Origin: Lineus longissimus | Lineage: Eukaryota; Nemertea; Pilidiophora; Heteronemertea; Lineidae | NCBI RefSeq assembly: GCF_910592395.1 | Contig: NC_088308.1 | Span: 22,151,501-22,215,500 of the forward strand | Length of the DNA stretch: 64,000 nucleotides | Direction of reading: 5' to 3' | Shown here: piece by piece, positions 45,089 through 59,200 of the stretch | How the letters are laid out: every line of letters begins with the position of its first letter | Numbering within the stretch: the stretch's first letter is position 1 | Translations under genes and position numbers: made by a program | The notes under the pieces: model-generated | Told to the model about the DNA's origin: nothing | What the model saw: the letters and a program-made list of their open reading frames with translations, nothing else | The model's database searches: none

Positions 45089-47994
45089 CTTGTACTTACA
45101 CCATAATGTTATAAGGCATAACGTCTCTGTTAGCGTAAGCGCTAGTCGTTCTAAGGAAGTTGGTGCCCTGGGAATCACGCGGGGCGGGGGGGAGGGTGCT
45201 CTTGAGGAAAAAACGGAGTGTGGAATTTGGAGCCATCCTTTCTTTCCTCTGCATGGGACACCGTGTCATGCATATCTGTTCAGACTAAAAATTGTCGTCG
45301 GTTATCGGCGACCCCAGTGATACAAGTTAGACAGATAGCCCTCAGTTATCACATGTACATGTAAACTCACCCACAATATCTATGGTATCTTCAAGAACAG
45401 CTTCATCGATTCTTGAAAATGGATATACTCCAGTATGTTCACCGAGGGCTATAATCTGGCTTTAGAATGACAATAAGAGCTGTTCGTATTGAGATAGCCT
45501 AACGACATATCGACATATGTTTTTGGCATTCAGTTTTTCCAATTTCCTAAATATTGATTATACTTCTTGAAGTAAACTTTCTCTGAAAGCACCTCTGCAT
45601 ACATGATTATTAAATCGGTCTGAGTACCTCTTCAGATGGAAAACCAGCATTGATTGGATCGCAATGCCATTGTCAAGTTTTTCTAAAAAGCAATGTCAGC
45701 AGGGCTTATCATAACTCAATCACCATCTTTATGGCAGGCACAAATTGAACAAAATGATAATGATCATGGTTTTCAAATCATAATGGTGACAGTCTTGTAG
45801 TAGGAATGCAGATTTTATCAGCAATTGCAATAGAATTACACGCTAATAGCTTGGGACGTTATAAATAGCGTGTCCAACATTTGCGGTGCTTGCTTTGGCA
45901 CTTGTTTGAACGTGTCAAAGAAGGAAATTTATGATGCTTGCAAAACGGTAGGTTCTTCCACATCTTCAAACGTATCAAAAAAGAACATTTCTGGTGCTTT
46001 TATACAATACAATCGCCCAGTATTGTTTATACAGCTCAAAATGTCCAAGTTTACGCTCAGCTCTCAATGCTTTTACTACAGTTTTCTACAGAGATGGCTA
46101 GTGTAAATGTACATAAAGTTTAAAGTAATAGCATTTACTAGTCTTTTATAAATATCAGCCAATATTTGAAAACGAAAATGCAGATTTACAACTTGCACCA
46201 TCCATTCCTATTCATTGAAAAGCTGAATCATAATGTTAAAGGGTCTCACTGATGAATTTCGAACGTTGTCATGAATTTTACAATGCTCTTTGCGATTCCT
46301 AATTAGTGAACACACTATGGGTAATCCGCTGCTTGAAATAACCAGATGATCAAAAGTGATCATATGCTCAGCCTTTGAATGGCAGTGTTGATTTACATGT
46401 AATTACTCACCTGACTAACGAAAATGACATTCTCTGCACGGCTTGCATAATCTTTCTTGGAGTGGATTTATTCCAAGGAAAAGATGGGTGCATCTCAATA
46501 TCAAAGGCATTTTGCAGTCTTTAGCGTGTATAATGATGGCCTTTCCGTATTGTCAAAGGATACAGATGTCATTTCAGAATTTTAAAAAAATCCGAAAACT
46601 CATTTTAACCCAAGGCTTAAAGCAACTGAAATGTACGTGCTTTACAAAGTTTCTCTGATTAGAGATACATCCTCGTAGTATCATTCCGAATGATAACAAT
46701 TTCAGTAATCAAATAAAACAAATTGAATAAGACAACTTTGCAGCCGGTGGCCATGCTGTAATAGGCACCTGTTCTTGATACAATTAAGGCTGGTTCTTGA
46801 AACAGGGATACTTTTTCTTCTGCGGTGAGTCAGTAACGAGTCTTTTTTTCGTTTGACATTTTGTTTTTGGCATAGTGACTCCGTCTTTGCCTATGGAAAT
46901 GCTTCACGGTTATAGATGGAGTCAATGCATTGGTTCCAAGTCCAGGGAACCCCCTGACCCCAACGTCTTCTAATCGACACTGGTATTTTCTGTTCATAAT
47001 CGAGGCCAATGAGGACCCGCAGCGGTGCACATACTTTAATGTCCCTCCTAGAGAATGTAACTGGTGAACACAGGCTTACTGGATATCGATATCCTCATGG
47101 TGATAAAAAACTAGCCGGACAACATGGCATGGCGGTATGGACGTATCGGTTTCTATAATAAGACATGTCAACATGGTCAACGCCATGAAAAACTCTTTTT
47201 TCGGTCATTGTTTTTTCAGCATGAAACTAATGCTAGTATCTAAAATAAGCCTGGGGTCCACCCTGGAGTTTGCCTCAAATCAAAGATGGCCGTAAAAATC
47301 CAAAATGGCTACCATCGGACACACTTTAACTTGTAGTGGTTATCATTATCCACATACCACATGTAATAAGCCAAGCGCAATAAATGTACATGCATGTATG
47401 AAGTGGTGTATCGGTTTAAATATCTGACTGAATACCAAATGAGCTCACAGAATCTCGCGCGCCTCAGCACCTTCCCGAGAATAGACGCAACAAAGGGCAT
47501 CAATAGACGTTGAGTGCAAGTATTGTCTAGGCTACTAAATCATTAAAATGACGGTGGGAATGTTATAGGTACATGTATACATGCAGGTTTGGTGGGAATT
47601 ATACTAGTATTTAGTAGCCGATGTGGCAGTAGGTTATTAAAAAGTTTGGGTTATTTTGAAGAATGGTAAAACAACAGAAGGACAGCAAACCGCAAAATCA
47701 AAAAGATAACATGAAAAATAGCTATATTATGGCACACAAAAGGACGTAAAAAAGAATAAGTACCGCTAACCAAAATAAGAAATAAAAAATCAACACTAAA
47801 AAAAGCTTAATAAATTTGTAACGGTAAGGTCATTGTCAAAAATGTTATGTGACTTTAATCGTTAACACTATACCCAAAATATTGACCAAACACTAGAAAA
47901 TAAGTTAATACTAGTGGTGCGTACCCTCCCGGTGGCTAGGAAAGGACATCACATGATGTTTTTTTCAACTTGACATTTTTTTTTCAGGAAATAT
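45089..47994. other. No gene recognised; TATA-like site with a 60-bp duplication
   Basis: TATAAATAG at 45860-45868 is followed by a 60-bp direct duplication (AACGTGTCAAAGAAGG at 45909 and AACGTATCAAAAAAGA at 45969) that keeps frame over 78 codons, but that frame has no ATG at its start. The rest is unremarkable AT-rich sequence. Confidence 0.35.
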
Positions 47995-48029
47995 CTCGAT
48001 CGCTCGAGATATCATCTCGAGAGATCGAG
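47995..48029. repeat. Strong hairpin, 16-bp arms
   Basis: CTCGATCGCTCGAGAT (47995-48010), loop ATC, then ATCTCGAGAGATCGAG (48014-48029). The arms are complementary except at one position. There is no T-run after it on the plus strand and no gene in front, so a terminator role is unlikely. It may be a repeat-derived palindrome. Confidence 0.8.
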
Positions 48030-51000
48030 TTATTTATCTCTCCATTTTCTTTGGGAAAATCACCAGATGAGCTTTTTAAAATGTTGTTTTTCCCATTCGA
48101 AAACCGCTTCTCGGGGCAGTTTTTAAATTGACATAACTGTGTGTTGAGGCAGGTCATAGAGTACCGGTGATGCACAGCACAATGCATGCTTGGTAATCTA
48201 ATGAGGTCAAAAACCTATGATTCACTCTTCAATAAGAGGCTACATGTGGGCAGATACATTTTCATTGACATATCGAATAGTGCCTCGATGCCAGGGTGTT
48301 GCTGTACACAATTTAGATAGAAAAAGTAAATCCCAAGATGCGATGTCCTTTTGTCTGGAAAGGTTTCACCAACATATTGGTTGATAATGTATGTATGCGG
48401 AGGCAGTGTCTGCCGATGTTACCTAGGTGATTACACCTTTGATGTAGGTCCTGCCTTTCAAGAAAGAGCCATGTTCTTTCTACTCCCTGTCACCAAGGCT
48501 TTGATCTCCCGGCTAGGGTGTTCCCCTATTGTCCAATACTCATCAGTGTATTCCTTCATTTACTATACGGCTATTTTAAGATATGGCTTCTTTCTGTTTA
48601 CATACGAAATGCAAGCATCTCCGACACAACGGACTATGATCTCTTCAGTATTTTTAGGCCAGGTGATCTTTAACATCACATCAAATGACATTAGCCTGAT
48701 ACAATATACGTACATCAAGCATCAATCTCTAATGGATATCAAATTGTAAACATTAGGCAGCTTTCGCAACCCCTACGAACGACGAAGAAAAAATACAAAA
48801 GGTGTGTCTTATCATCAGGTCCAAGCTGTGCTTATTTGTTTTCGCGACTCTTGCACAGAATGGCCTGGTGTAAATGTTCCTGAAGCTATAAGTAAACGCA
48901 CATACTGCGCTTCATTTATAGAAACCGATGTCTCCCGCATTTAGCATGCATGTTAATAACGTAAAAACTTGCAAGAGTTTGTCCGTGTCTGCTGAGAATT
49001 GTGTCAGACTGCTACTCAGAGAAGGGTTGGGTACTGAATTGATTTCTTTGCCGTCTTACCATTTCTGTAATGATAAGAGTCCGCTTTAGTCCGCCTGATA
49101 CATCTTATAGAAATGCATTCACGATTTCAAAGGGCGATATTTCCAAGTCTGCTTGTCAGAACCATTTCTCGTGTACAACAATTTTTAAATGATTAAGTGG
49201 AATTCAGTTACTAATGGGGAATGTTTATCAGGAGCAAGATTTTGACTAGTCAAGTAGTTCCTGTATCCCATTTCAACCATCATCAAGTGGAATCTGATGG
49301 AAGTATGTGTTTGTCTGTTACTTCAGTTTGACATTCAGAGTCTGCAATTGCTCTCAATGTCTATCGCAGATAGGCCAGCCTCAAACATATATTTGTTTGC
49401 AGTTTCGCTGCCTATACCCAAGTATTTCGGCCAATAACATTTTCGGGTAGGCAAATTTCTCTTGTTTGTTGTTTGCATAGAAACATTTGCAAGTTTACAT
49501 AAGGAAATAACATTGTTTATCTTCTGTTCATTATCATTGCAGGAAGCCAACAGTATGCTTTGCCTGTTCTTGAGGCTGGACTCTCGGCCAAATGTGCGTG
49601 TTTTGCCATGGCTAAGAACGTAACAAAATATTGTTTTATGAGAACTGCGTAGGGCAGCCGATGTTTTTGGCAAAATTACAACCAATGTTTCCAGTTCAGT
49701 ATCAATTCCTTCGGCATTTTATACGTCATGGGCTTAGAACTGAGAAGAGCATGATCACGATGTCAAACTTCAACCGTGCCATGCATCTTTCCAACAGCAA
49801 GTAGCCTACTCTCTCTAGATTTGTAGAACCCTGAAGGGTCTTTGGTAGACCTCAATAGCGTCCGCATCAGTTGCATCCAATTGATCACAAATCATCTTAT
49901 TGACTGAATCATTTCCACAGGAGCTAAAGGTGATGAATAAGGCATCCGCTTTTAATGGCTTGTCAATTCATTTTTCTTCAGCTAGCGCTAGGGTCATTGA
50001 ACTCCAGCCTAGCATGGCGCTATCTGGGATTGGAGCTGTTGAAGAAGAAAAGCAACTTCCAAAAGACTAATGAATCTATACGGGAAGGCTTCCTTTCAGC
50101 ACCTTGTTTTCCCAAAGAATGATAGAAGGTCGAGTGATTGTGCAAGTGTTCCAAGGTCTCCAGTTTTGTGTATCACAGTGCATCAGGTCAGTATGGTTGC
50201 TCCGAGTGTATCACAGCGTTGTTCGCCGAGACGCCAAATCAGAGAGGAATTTCGACTTAACAGTCAGAAAATGTGGATCAGTATGTATGAATGATGAAGA
50301 TGATCTACAAGTTCTCTGGATAAGCGTAGTTAGGAATAACCCTCTACGTTTATAGACCCTGCTCCACCCTCAGCTACGATGTGGTTATTTTTGCTCAGCT
50401 ACCTCTAGCTACATGCAACTCAAGCCAAACATAAGACTACTCGCATCAATCTTGTTGAATACTTCACGTCTTAAGTCGACAGCAGATTAAAGAAACTGTC
50501 ATGACCTTTTCTAACGTCAGTATCCGTCAGCGTGATTGGGTTTGAAAAGAGAACATCAACCTATCCTTTTTAGTTGACACTGAACTTTGCTGTTGTCTTG
50601 CAAGGAAGTTCGTGACAGCGGACATCCTCATTTTTATGAATAAACTGATCGTGTGTGTCAGTGCGTTGAGTTTCCTTATACAAAATTTGGTGAGACACCC
50701 GGTCATATCGTCCAATCAAAAGCGCTCAATCCTGCTTCCCCGATGTTTTGAACAAAAAAGCCAATCACAAAGGGTTGTAATGGCTGAGTTTCCATTTTTC
50801 ATACGCGATCCTCTAAATCCTAACCAATGCCGGGTATGGAATCTGCCGAAATGTAAATGGTGAACGAAAAAAGATTTGTGTTGATATCCATTTTCGTAAA
50901 GACTAACTGAGAGAATAACTGTTTTATTTTGTTAGTGACGGCAAGGTTTTATATCAAGAAATTGGCCTGGCAATGAAATAGAGGAAAAATAACGAGGACC

Positions 51001-53071
51001 TTTAGCACCGGTAACCAACACGATCTCTGTTTACTGCATTTGCTGCGGAACACGACACACTCAACAGGGCGCTTCGCGAAGCGTACCGACCATGAAATAA
51101 AACTAGATTGCTGCAGAATAGCAATCCTTTTATGTAGATCCTGTAATTGACATGAAAAAGAAAAAAGATCAAAAATGAACGAAGCTCCTTTTTGTGTTCC
51201 CTTTAGGCTGTTGTCATACGCACGCTGGAAGATTAGTTTAACCTTTTTAACGTAGAGCGTAAAGTCGAGAGATGGCATTCCTCTGTGTAGTCGCATTATT
51301 TTCTGTATCGATAACTCCATAACCCATGGAACCATTAATATTAACCTGAGGGAAACTGGGTCCACCCACAGCATGGATTTTGCTTACTGATTGAAGCCGG
51401 TGACTGCTGGTTTTGCGTAGAATTGTTGATGTGAAAGCCTATGCGATGTCGATATGTGCGCACAATGCACTACTAACTCTGTTTTGGTGAGAATTCAAAG
51501 TTCAAGAGATTCAACGCAGTACAGGTATTACCATATAACATGGCACTCGCCAGTTAATTGCATGGCCTGGACAGAAAGTCCTAACTCTAAAGCACTAAAG
51601 ATGCCAACCATCCAATAAGACGAAGTAGATTTTACCATTATGAGAGAGTGCCGCTTGCACGTGCCTGCATGGGTCGTTCAAAGAATTCCGGTTGGACTTC
51701 ATATTGCGAATATACTGCATCAGCATTACCATGTGTGTTATTTGATACGTCAAGCATACTCACGCCGCTGGCCAGCAGAACTCTAAGCACCCATGGTACA
51801 AGTCGAGTGTTCCTTAATGAAGAATTTTTCGACTCTGAGGCAATGAGGAAGTTGAGCAAGAGGCATGGCCGGTGCCTTGAATGCAGATAACCAACGGGAC
51901 AGTGTGAAATTTCTTTCACAGCCACAACCAAATTGGCGGGTGCAATACCTAGTCAGAATTGCATTCATGTTCAAAGGTCTTTACTAATCTGATGCTGCCA
52001 TGAAAGCAAAACAGAAATTCGGCAAAAATGAAAAGTTTTTGTCAATCAATCACATAGGCATGATCCCTGCTGCGACATCAGATGCGTCCGGTGAAATGAA
52101 CTGTTGCACTGCAGGGAATCACGTCACATTGACTTTGTTTATAGCCCGAGGCAGATAAGAAGTAACCAGCGCGCGTCAGTGCCCGTAGAAGTGGCCCTAG
52201 AAGAAATCGGGGATAAAATTGCCACTCAGCCTCACGGGGAAGTAGCCCCTTCACCAAGAAAATCGAACTTGCAGGGGAAATATCATCAGCCAGAGGAAAC
52301 GATCGGCGGCAATGTACCGATTGTGACTTCGATTATTGCCCGTTCCAAGTGGATAGCCAGAGGAAATAGAATGGACTTTTTTCCATATTGATCTCACCAC
52401 GGGCACGAAGACTCTGAAGGAGGCATTGGGCATCATTGAGATGGCAAATCTACCGGAGATTGCGCGCGCCTCTGACCGTCCTCGCATCGCCTTGGTCCGC
52501 TGCGCTCCAGCTAAGCTTGTACTCAGCTAATTGGACACAAATGAGCCGTAATGGGAAAGACACAACCTGGGCTTAGTCAAGCTGAATTGATCCCATCAAT
52601 GAGGACCATTGAGATTGCTCTGGGGATAAGGAACTTATCTTGTCGATGCCACTTGTAAATGGTAATGCACCTTAAAGGGACGAGATACGAGGCGGCAGTG
52701 ATTGAGGTTTAACCTTTTTTGCTGCGATATCAACAAGTAATAGTGATGGTGCGGTGATTTCCTGCAATTGAAGTATCAGTGTATTAATGGAATGGTGATG
52801 TTCTACCATTTCTACAAAAAATAAGTAAGGTGATAAAATTGACTTGCTGCAATGCAAGGAGTATGAAGATTTTGTGAAGACCTGATTGCCAATGCATGTA
52901 CAAGTATGTGATTAACGTTTTGGAAGGAAGATATAAATTTTAGAGTTTAGCGTTAATAAAACTGAAATGATTGAGTTGGAGAAAGGAAATCTTTGCCATC
53001 CTGTCTAGGGATATGGAATCTGATCGACCTCCGAAACTAAGACATATGTTTGAAGCCAGAACAAAAAGGTC
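48030..53071. other. No gene recognised
   Basis: Several GC-richer patches (51.63-51.9 and 52.1-52.5 kb) are open in more than one frame. A frame with ATG at 50780 (MAEFPFFIRDPLNPNQC) ends next to a possible donor. Nothing could be assigned to a family. Confidence 0.3.
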
Positions 53072-53299
53072 TTACAGTGGTATGTTAATTATCTTCTTGC
53101 CAGACGCATTGCCTCTGACCCTGACCGGGGTCCTATTCGAACGCGTCATAACGGGCGGCTGCAGCTGTCGCCGACTGGCATTGCCAACCGACTGGATAAT
53201 GATCAAAAGCAGACCTGCGGAGGATATTAGCAGCTCCAAACCCACCAGTCCGATCAGCGCCTCTCGGTATGTTACTATAGTTCTTCGCCCGGAGCCATG
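53072..53299 (-). CDS. Possible last exon of an unknown membrane protein
   Basis: On the minus strand a good acceptor (CCCCCCATCCCTCAG) at 53300 precedes an open stretch to TAA at 53074-53072. It reads HGSGRRTIVTYREALI, then a hydrophobic helix (GLVGLELLISSAGLLLIII) and a basic tail ending KKIINIPL. The patch is more GC- and CpG-rich than its flanks. I do not recognise the protein and found no certain upstream exon; the minus-strand frame at 53405-53749 is a weak candidate. It could be chance. Confidence 0.2.
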   Translation of the reverse strand, partial: HGSGRRTIVTYREALIGLVGLELLISSAGLLLIIIQSVGNASRRQLQPPVMTRSNRTPVRVRGNASGKKIINIPL

Positions 53300-56200
53300 C
53301 TGAGGGATGGGGGGATTGCCAATAATTGAGAGGTATTGGTGACATAAATCAACAAGCATGAATCTTATTAGATTATGGTGACATATTGATATACATGATA
53401 ATAGCTAAATGGCGAAGCTCCGGAAGAGCTCCTTCATTATAAAGTTCCCCACAGGCGTTAGGGACTCCGCAGGCAAGTATACCCGAAGGCTAGATCCTGC
53501 GTGGATGTTGTTTGCTCCCTGCTTGATGAAATCTATACTACCACATACTACCAATAAGCGTATGTGGCTCCACTTTTTTCTTATATCAGTGATGGATCCC
53601 GTTTCCCTCCACGTTGTTTCTCTATATGAAAAGTAGTTCGATAATTGCCAATGGATCTCCTGAAACCCCCTCAGTAGTAGCAAAACATGGACGCAAATCT
53701 CAGATGACGGTAACCCTAACTTAGCGAATTGACAATATTGGAAATACAATAGTGGAAGCCGTGGGTGGCGCGTACAATGTCTCTGTACATTGGAGATTAT
53801 AGATATTCTACCGCACGCTGTACATGCTCATCAAAATTGGTACAAGACCGCTGTTGTCTGCGCGGAATATCATATTCAAAGTGTGACTGCCACTAACGAG
53901 GAAATAGCGTAGCCTACGCATTGTGATATCACGCTGCGATTGCTTTGTAATTTCCACTGTGTTGATGAGAAGAAGATGATCTGATGCAACAGAAAGTTTA
54001 CCGAGGGTTTGTTTATTACGCACGAATTGTATATCTACATGTATTTGTTATACATTTCAAAATTGCGTATGCCTGAAGCGTTTTCGAAGGTGATATTAAA
54101 AATACTCAATATATTTCGCATCAGATACATGTAGATATTTTCAATTGCTGGTTAACTATTAGAGAGGAACATTTCCCTGCAGGTTGCTAAATGCACATAA
54201 CTGTGTGTAATATTGAGATTACATTATTAAAAATTGATTTGTGAAGACGATGCTAGGCCTGCCTGGGGGGCTTCGGCGGCCGAATATTGGAATTAATTAT
54301 TAAATATAGCGATATGGGTTCAAAACCAAATATCGGATATTGAATATTGAAATAAACGGTAATAGCATTTTCCATTGCCAGGATTAGCCGTGGCTTGTGA
54401 TAGCAAATGAGGTTGTGCTTTCGATGCCTGGATAGCGGAGGTCACAACGTGATCATTAGATTTGGTGATATTTTCTAGCCATTAAGCTTTATCTGTGATA
54501 TATGATTCCAAGCTAGTATTAGCAATAAATCCATTGCTGATGCAGCTGACTGTCATCTAGCCATAGGCCACGAACGCTATGTAGTATAAAGTATCGGATA
54601 CAATAGCTGATGTATGGCACCGTAAATTAATCCAGAGTGCAGCTACCGTAACTTGAATTATAAAGGACTATCAAAGAATGTTTATGTGCTACGTTTGTCC
54701 TGAGAAATGCTATTTAGAACAAGTGGTTTCGGATTCATCGTTCAAGTATAGAAACTGTTCACGAATGTCGCGTACATGAATTAGTACAATGGCTTGATAG
54801 ACTTGATGACGCAGCATACCTTGAGTCGTAGGTTGTACTTCGTCGTTCGTAGGCTTTGCGAAACTTACCTGCCTTAAGATGGACCACGAGTCCAATCGTT
54901 AAACAACACGTCTAAATGGCCACTTTACGAAGACAAATATAAACCCTGATATTACATTGTTCAAAGTTCAAAGTCAAAAACTTAACCAGTTACCATTCCG
55001 ATCCTACATCTGCTTGCCAGTTGTTTCCCTCGCTGAGCTTTGACAAATTTCTGGGCTTTTTGTACCGATCAAATTGCTTATCATGCTTTTCACTCAAAAA
55101 ATAATTTTGAAGGGGTGTTTCCGAAATTAGTTCCTCCATTGCTTCACGTTCTTGATGAAGATTACTTTTTGACGTTCATTTTTGCTGGAGTCAAATGATA
55201 AAGAAGATTCTGCCTCATCCGAAGGGAAGGCTTTGAAAAATCATCCTATCTCCCCGAGAGATTCGTGAGGTGTCTATTACACGTAAAAGCGCCACGCGCC
55301 TCTAGCTGGGTGACGAGATCGGGTAGCTTTGATATGTGGCTACCAAAGCCATTAATTAGTGATGACAGGCATGTTTTTTTGCAGAGGGCCGTGGGAGGAG
55401 ATGGGATACAACTGGTTATGATGTGTGCAGAATTATTATGTGGGTGATGGTGAGGAAAACAACAAGAGGAGACATGTTGGCCTTGGTCAACAACCTTCCA
55501 CGGGGTGACATTCGATATATCGTCCTCCACGTATATTCATGATACTGTAGCAGCTCTGTGATGTCGATTTGTTATGATAATACTCCGTAAGCAGAGACCA
55601 TCGACTCTGTCTAGCCTTCAGTCAGGTCAGGTTTCAAGTGGTTTTAAATTGTCACTTGTAAAACCGATTTTCAGTGTCTGACTCTTCAGTAATGCTCCCT
55701 GGTTGTATGGTTATACTCTCATGGAAAGACTGATTATTCTAATGCAAGACCATTCTCCAACATGAACAGAACTGACAGGTTGACATTGGTTTTCGACGTA
55801 GTTACACATAGCAATGAATACAAATACACGATGGTAAATCAACGAAAGCCTTCTTCCATTTGCCTATAGTATATTCCTGGCTGAATATTCGAAACTGGCT
55901 TCTTCTACCAACAGCAATTACTAGATTTTGACGGAACAACACCATAAGAGTGCAATACTAGATTCACCCACTCACTCACTCACTCACTCACTCACTTCTG
56001 CAACTTGACATTTCTATATCAACTGTGCCATTACAATAATACGAGATTATTTACATGTATATTGTTCGTCCTGAAAAATGGCGTCGCTAAACGTACATAT
56101 AGAGGTGACTTAAACCAGAAGTACTTTAACCATGTAATATCAATTAATACGATTTTCATGTAAATTACCTTTTGCTGATTGTCCTATTAAAACGCGGAAT

Positions 56201-59200
56201 GTTGTGCATCCACGGGTATGCATAATCATAAAACTTTGATGGACTTTTTTCATTATACCAATACTTCAAAGCGATGTTTGTGTATAAACATTTGAAGTGT
56301 ATTGTTATTACACGTCTAAAATCGATGGTTTTACTTTCGATCATTAACATGCGTAGGTATAGCATATGGCGTATTCATAAAAGTTTGACCTTGATTACCA
56401 AGGATGCAAAATCTGCGGCGATTAAAATTGCCTACGAAAATCGAGCAGTGTAAATGACAGATACCATAGAAATATGCTAGATTTTTAAAACGACAGTTGG
56501 CATCCTTGCGAAACCCGTTACATGGTCATCAACACACGTGATGATTTAGAGTAACGTTCGCCGAAAGCATTCAGGCTTCGCGTCGAGGCCGATATGTATT
56601 ATCTCAATACAAGGCGTAGATGAGCTCTCAGAAAATCAACAAGAGGGTTGTTATATTATATTGCCAGTTTTTGTAGGTTGTTTTAAAACACATAAAGTAC
56701 ATATTGACATTGCATCCAGCGGCCATGGAAAGTTGATCCACCATATGCTGTTTTATACACCGTATACGCATGGTATTGACTACATACGGCAGAATTCGAT
56801 CAATTTGGGTGAGGTGTACTTACATGACATATAATGTATACAGAGGCGCACGATATGCACTATTTGTAAATGACATGTATTTCTTTAGAGGTATGAGGGG
56901 AGGCTACGGACGGACGGAGTACGGCGCATCTGATATATAGCCTTCTTCCTCTTGAGCAAATGTCCGCGTTATGGTAACAGTAAAACCTCCATCATCTACT
57001 GAAGAACGGTCTAGAGGGTCGTTTATGTTTCACGGACAAATGATTATTAAGGTCCTGGGACTCGTTTCGTGGATAAACTGCGAACATGATATTGTCTTGG
57101 TATAACACAAGCCCACGTATGTCGTATTGTATAGCTTTATCTAAAGCCATTCCGACCCATTCGGCACTATGTTTATCCAAATGTACTACAACACGGAAAA
57201 CTGATTCTGAGCTACTACAACTTGTCCAAAATGTACAGACACTGAATGCCCAGTCGTTTGGTATATAGCATTGCGAGATGAAAGGAATGGTATTCCTCTT
57301 AATTCAGGTGGATCGTAGTTAAGACAACTTTCAGTTGCCCACGTACTCTCAACAGAATTTTCTTTTATTGGATATGTCAATGAATGAATTTCGTAAACAC
57401 ATGTATCCTAAAATTCATTTTATCTTCTATTTTCATATTGACACTTTCATCTCATCGTCATGAATCCAGGTAAGTTGTCAAAAGGTTTCTTTCCCAAATT
57501 GTCTGCGAGGCGCTTTGGTTTTTGCCTGTATTTTAGCTCCACTCTTGCGAGATTGGTGAGACAGCTAGTACTTCCAATTAGGTATCAGTTTCTTAAACCA
57601 ACGGAGGTCAACGCGATAACTCGAGTTGGTCCATTCTATCGATACACTTTCGTCGTTTATATATTTCGTTGAGGGTGTAGCACCAGTGTCAATTTCCGTA
57701 TAACGAAGATCTCATTAGTTTGTGGAGTTTGGCCGAAGAGGTGCTTGGATTGATCTTCAGAAACATCTTACATGTATATCATGTACAAAGTAGGCCCTAT
57801 ACGTAATTGTGGTTATTGAATGTTACCCTCTGATGACAAGTCGGAACAGTAATATTCGACACTAGAGAAATGGAATATCTCCAATCAAATACTGAAGCTT
57901 TTAAAAAAAGTATGTTTTGCCTTGAATCGTTTTAAATGGCAAAAGAAAGTTCGAATAAGGCATAAAAACACAAAATAATTTTTTTCATAACATCCCGTTT
58001 GCAACATGTTCCCTGCTCTCTCCTCACTAGAATTTTTGAGTACATTTACGTACACTTGCCATATACACGGGGAAATTATACTACTTGTATTCTGTCACTG
58101 AGATACATGTACTAGTTTATGTACACATACATTCAGATTATTTCTCCCCGGTAAAATTGATTTTTGACCAGGAGAAGGAATACCGATAGAAAACATCCGT
58201 TTATTTGTAAACACAAAGAATGTTCCTAATGTCTGGAAAGCTTTACATTTGATCCAGATTTATTTTTTATTCTCTGCATAATTGATGAAGGTCTAAATCT
58301 TTTTTATAAACAGCCGAACGTAAATCAATGTACTAACAGAGCAGATGCCACCATCTATCCTGATTAAAATGCTAAAAGCATTAGTGTAATACTATTAGCT
58401 CGGCGGTAAGGCTATTACTGTTTTCCGTCCAATTTCTTATATTAGGGCTGGGTGTCAGCGACATGGCTCGAAAGTCATTGCAAGTGAGAGCAGAATTGCG
58501 CTAGTGTAGGAATGAGAGTGCGCCACATTTTTTGAAAGCAGCGAATGTATTTCCATAGCCCCGCGGGGTGTTCCCGAGTTCAGATTACAAGGAGGTACAT
58601 GTTCCACGGAACAGCATATTGCATCAAGCAGAGCAGATCACATCTGAGGGTAGAGCATGGTAGTTAAGCTGTTTAGTTCGAGTGCGTAAGGAGATCGAGC
58701 ATGTACAATGCATGGCATGTGCATGTGCAGCACACATGTACGTGAACAGCACGCATGTGCCTGTACACTACATTCTCCGGTTTTCCCGATGAGAAATACA
58801 ATGGTGTTTCTTGAGCTTATGCTACCCAACTATCGCTTTTGCCTGTCACAATTGTAAATGCTGATACAGCGTATCAATAGCATCGCATCCTATTACGAAA
58901 ACTGATCGTTGTGAACAATACATAGGAATGGGATGAAAATAACGTATCTCTTGTAAAGGTACTTTCGTCATACGAATCACTCCGGAGAGATTGCAATGAC
59001 TACAAAACATGTGTACGCCGACCCACGGCGAATCCCTGGGTAGGAAGTTCTTGTTCTTCTAAAAGGATTGCTTTTCGGGCAGATAATGGCATTGGTAACT
59101 GAACACTGCAGCGATGTATAGAGTAATTATCAGTAAGTAAGGGTTTTTGTTGACAAGGATTGGGACTACTGATATACATGTAATTAGACACGATAGCTGT

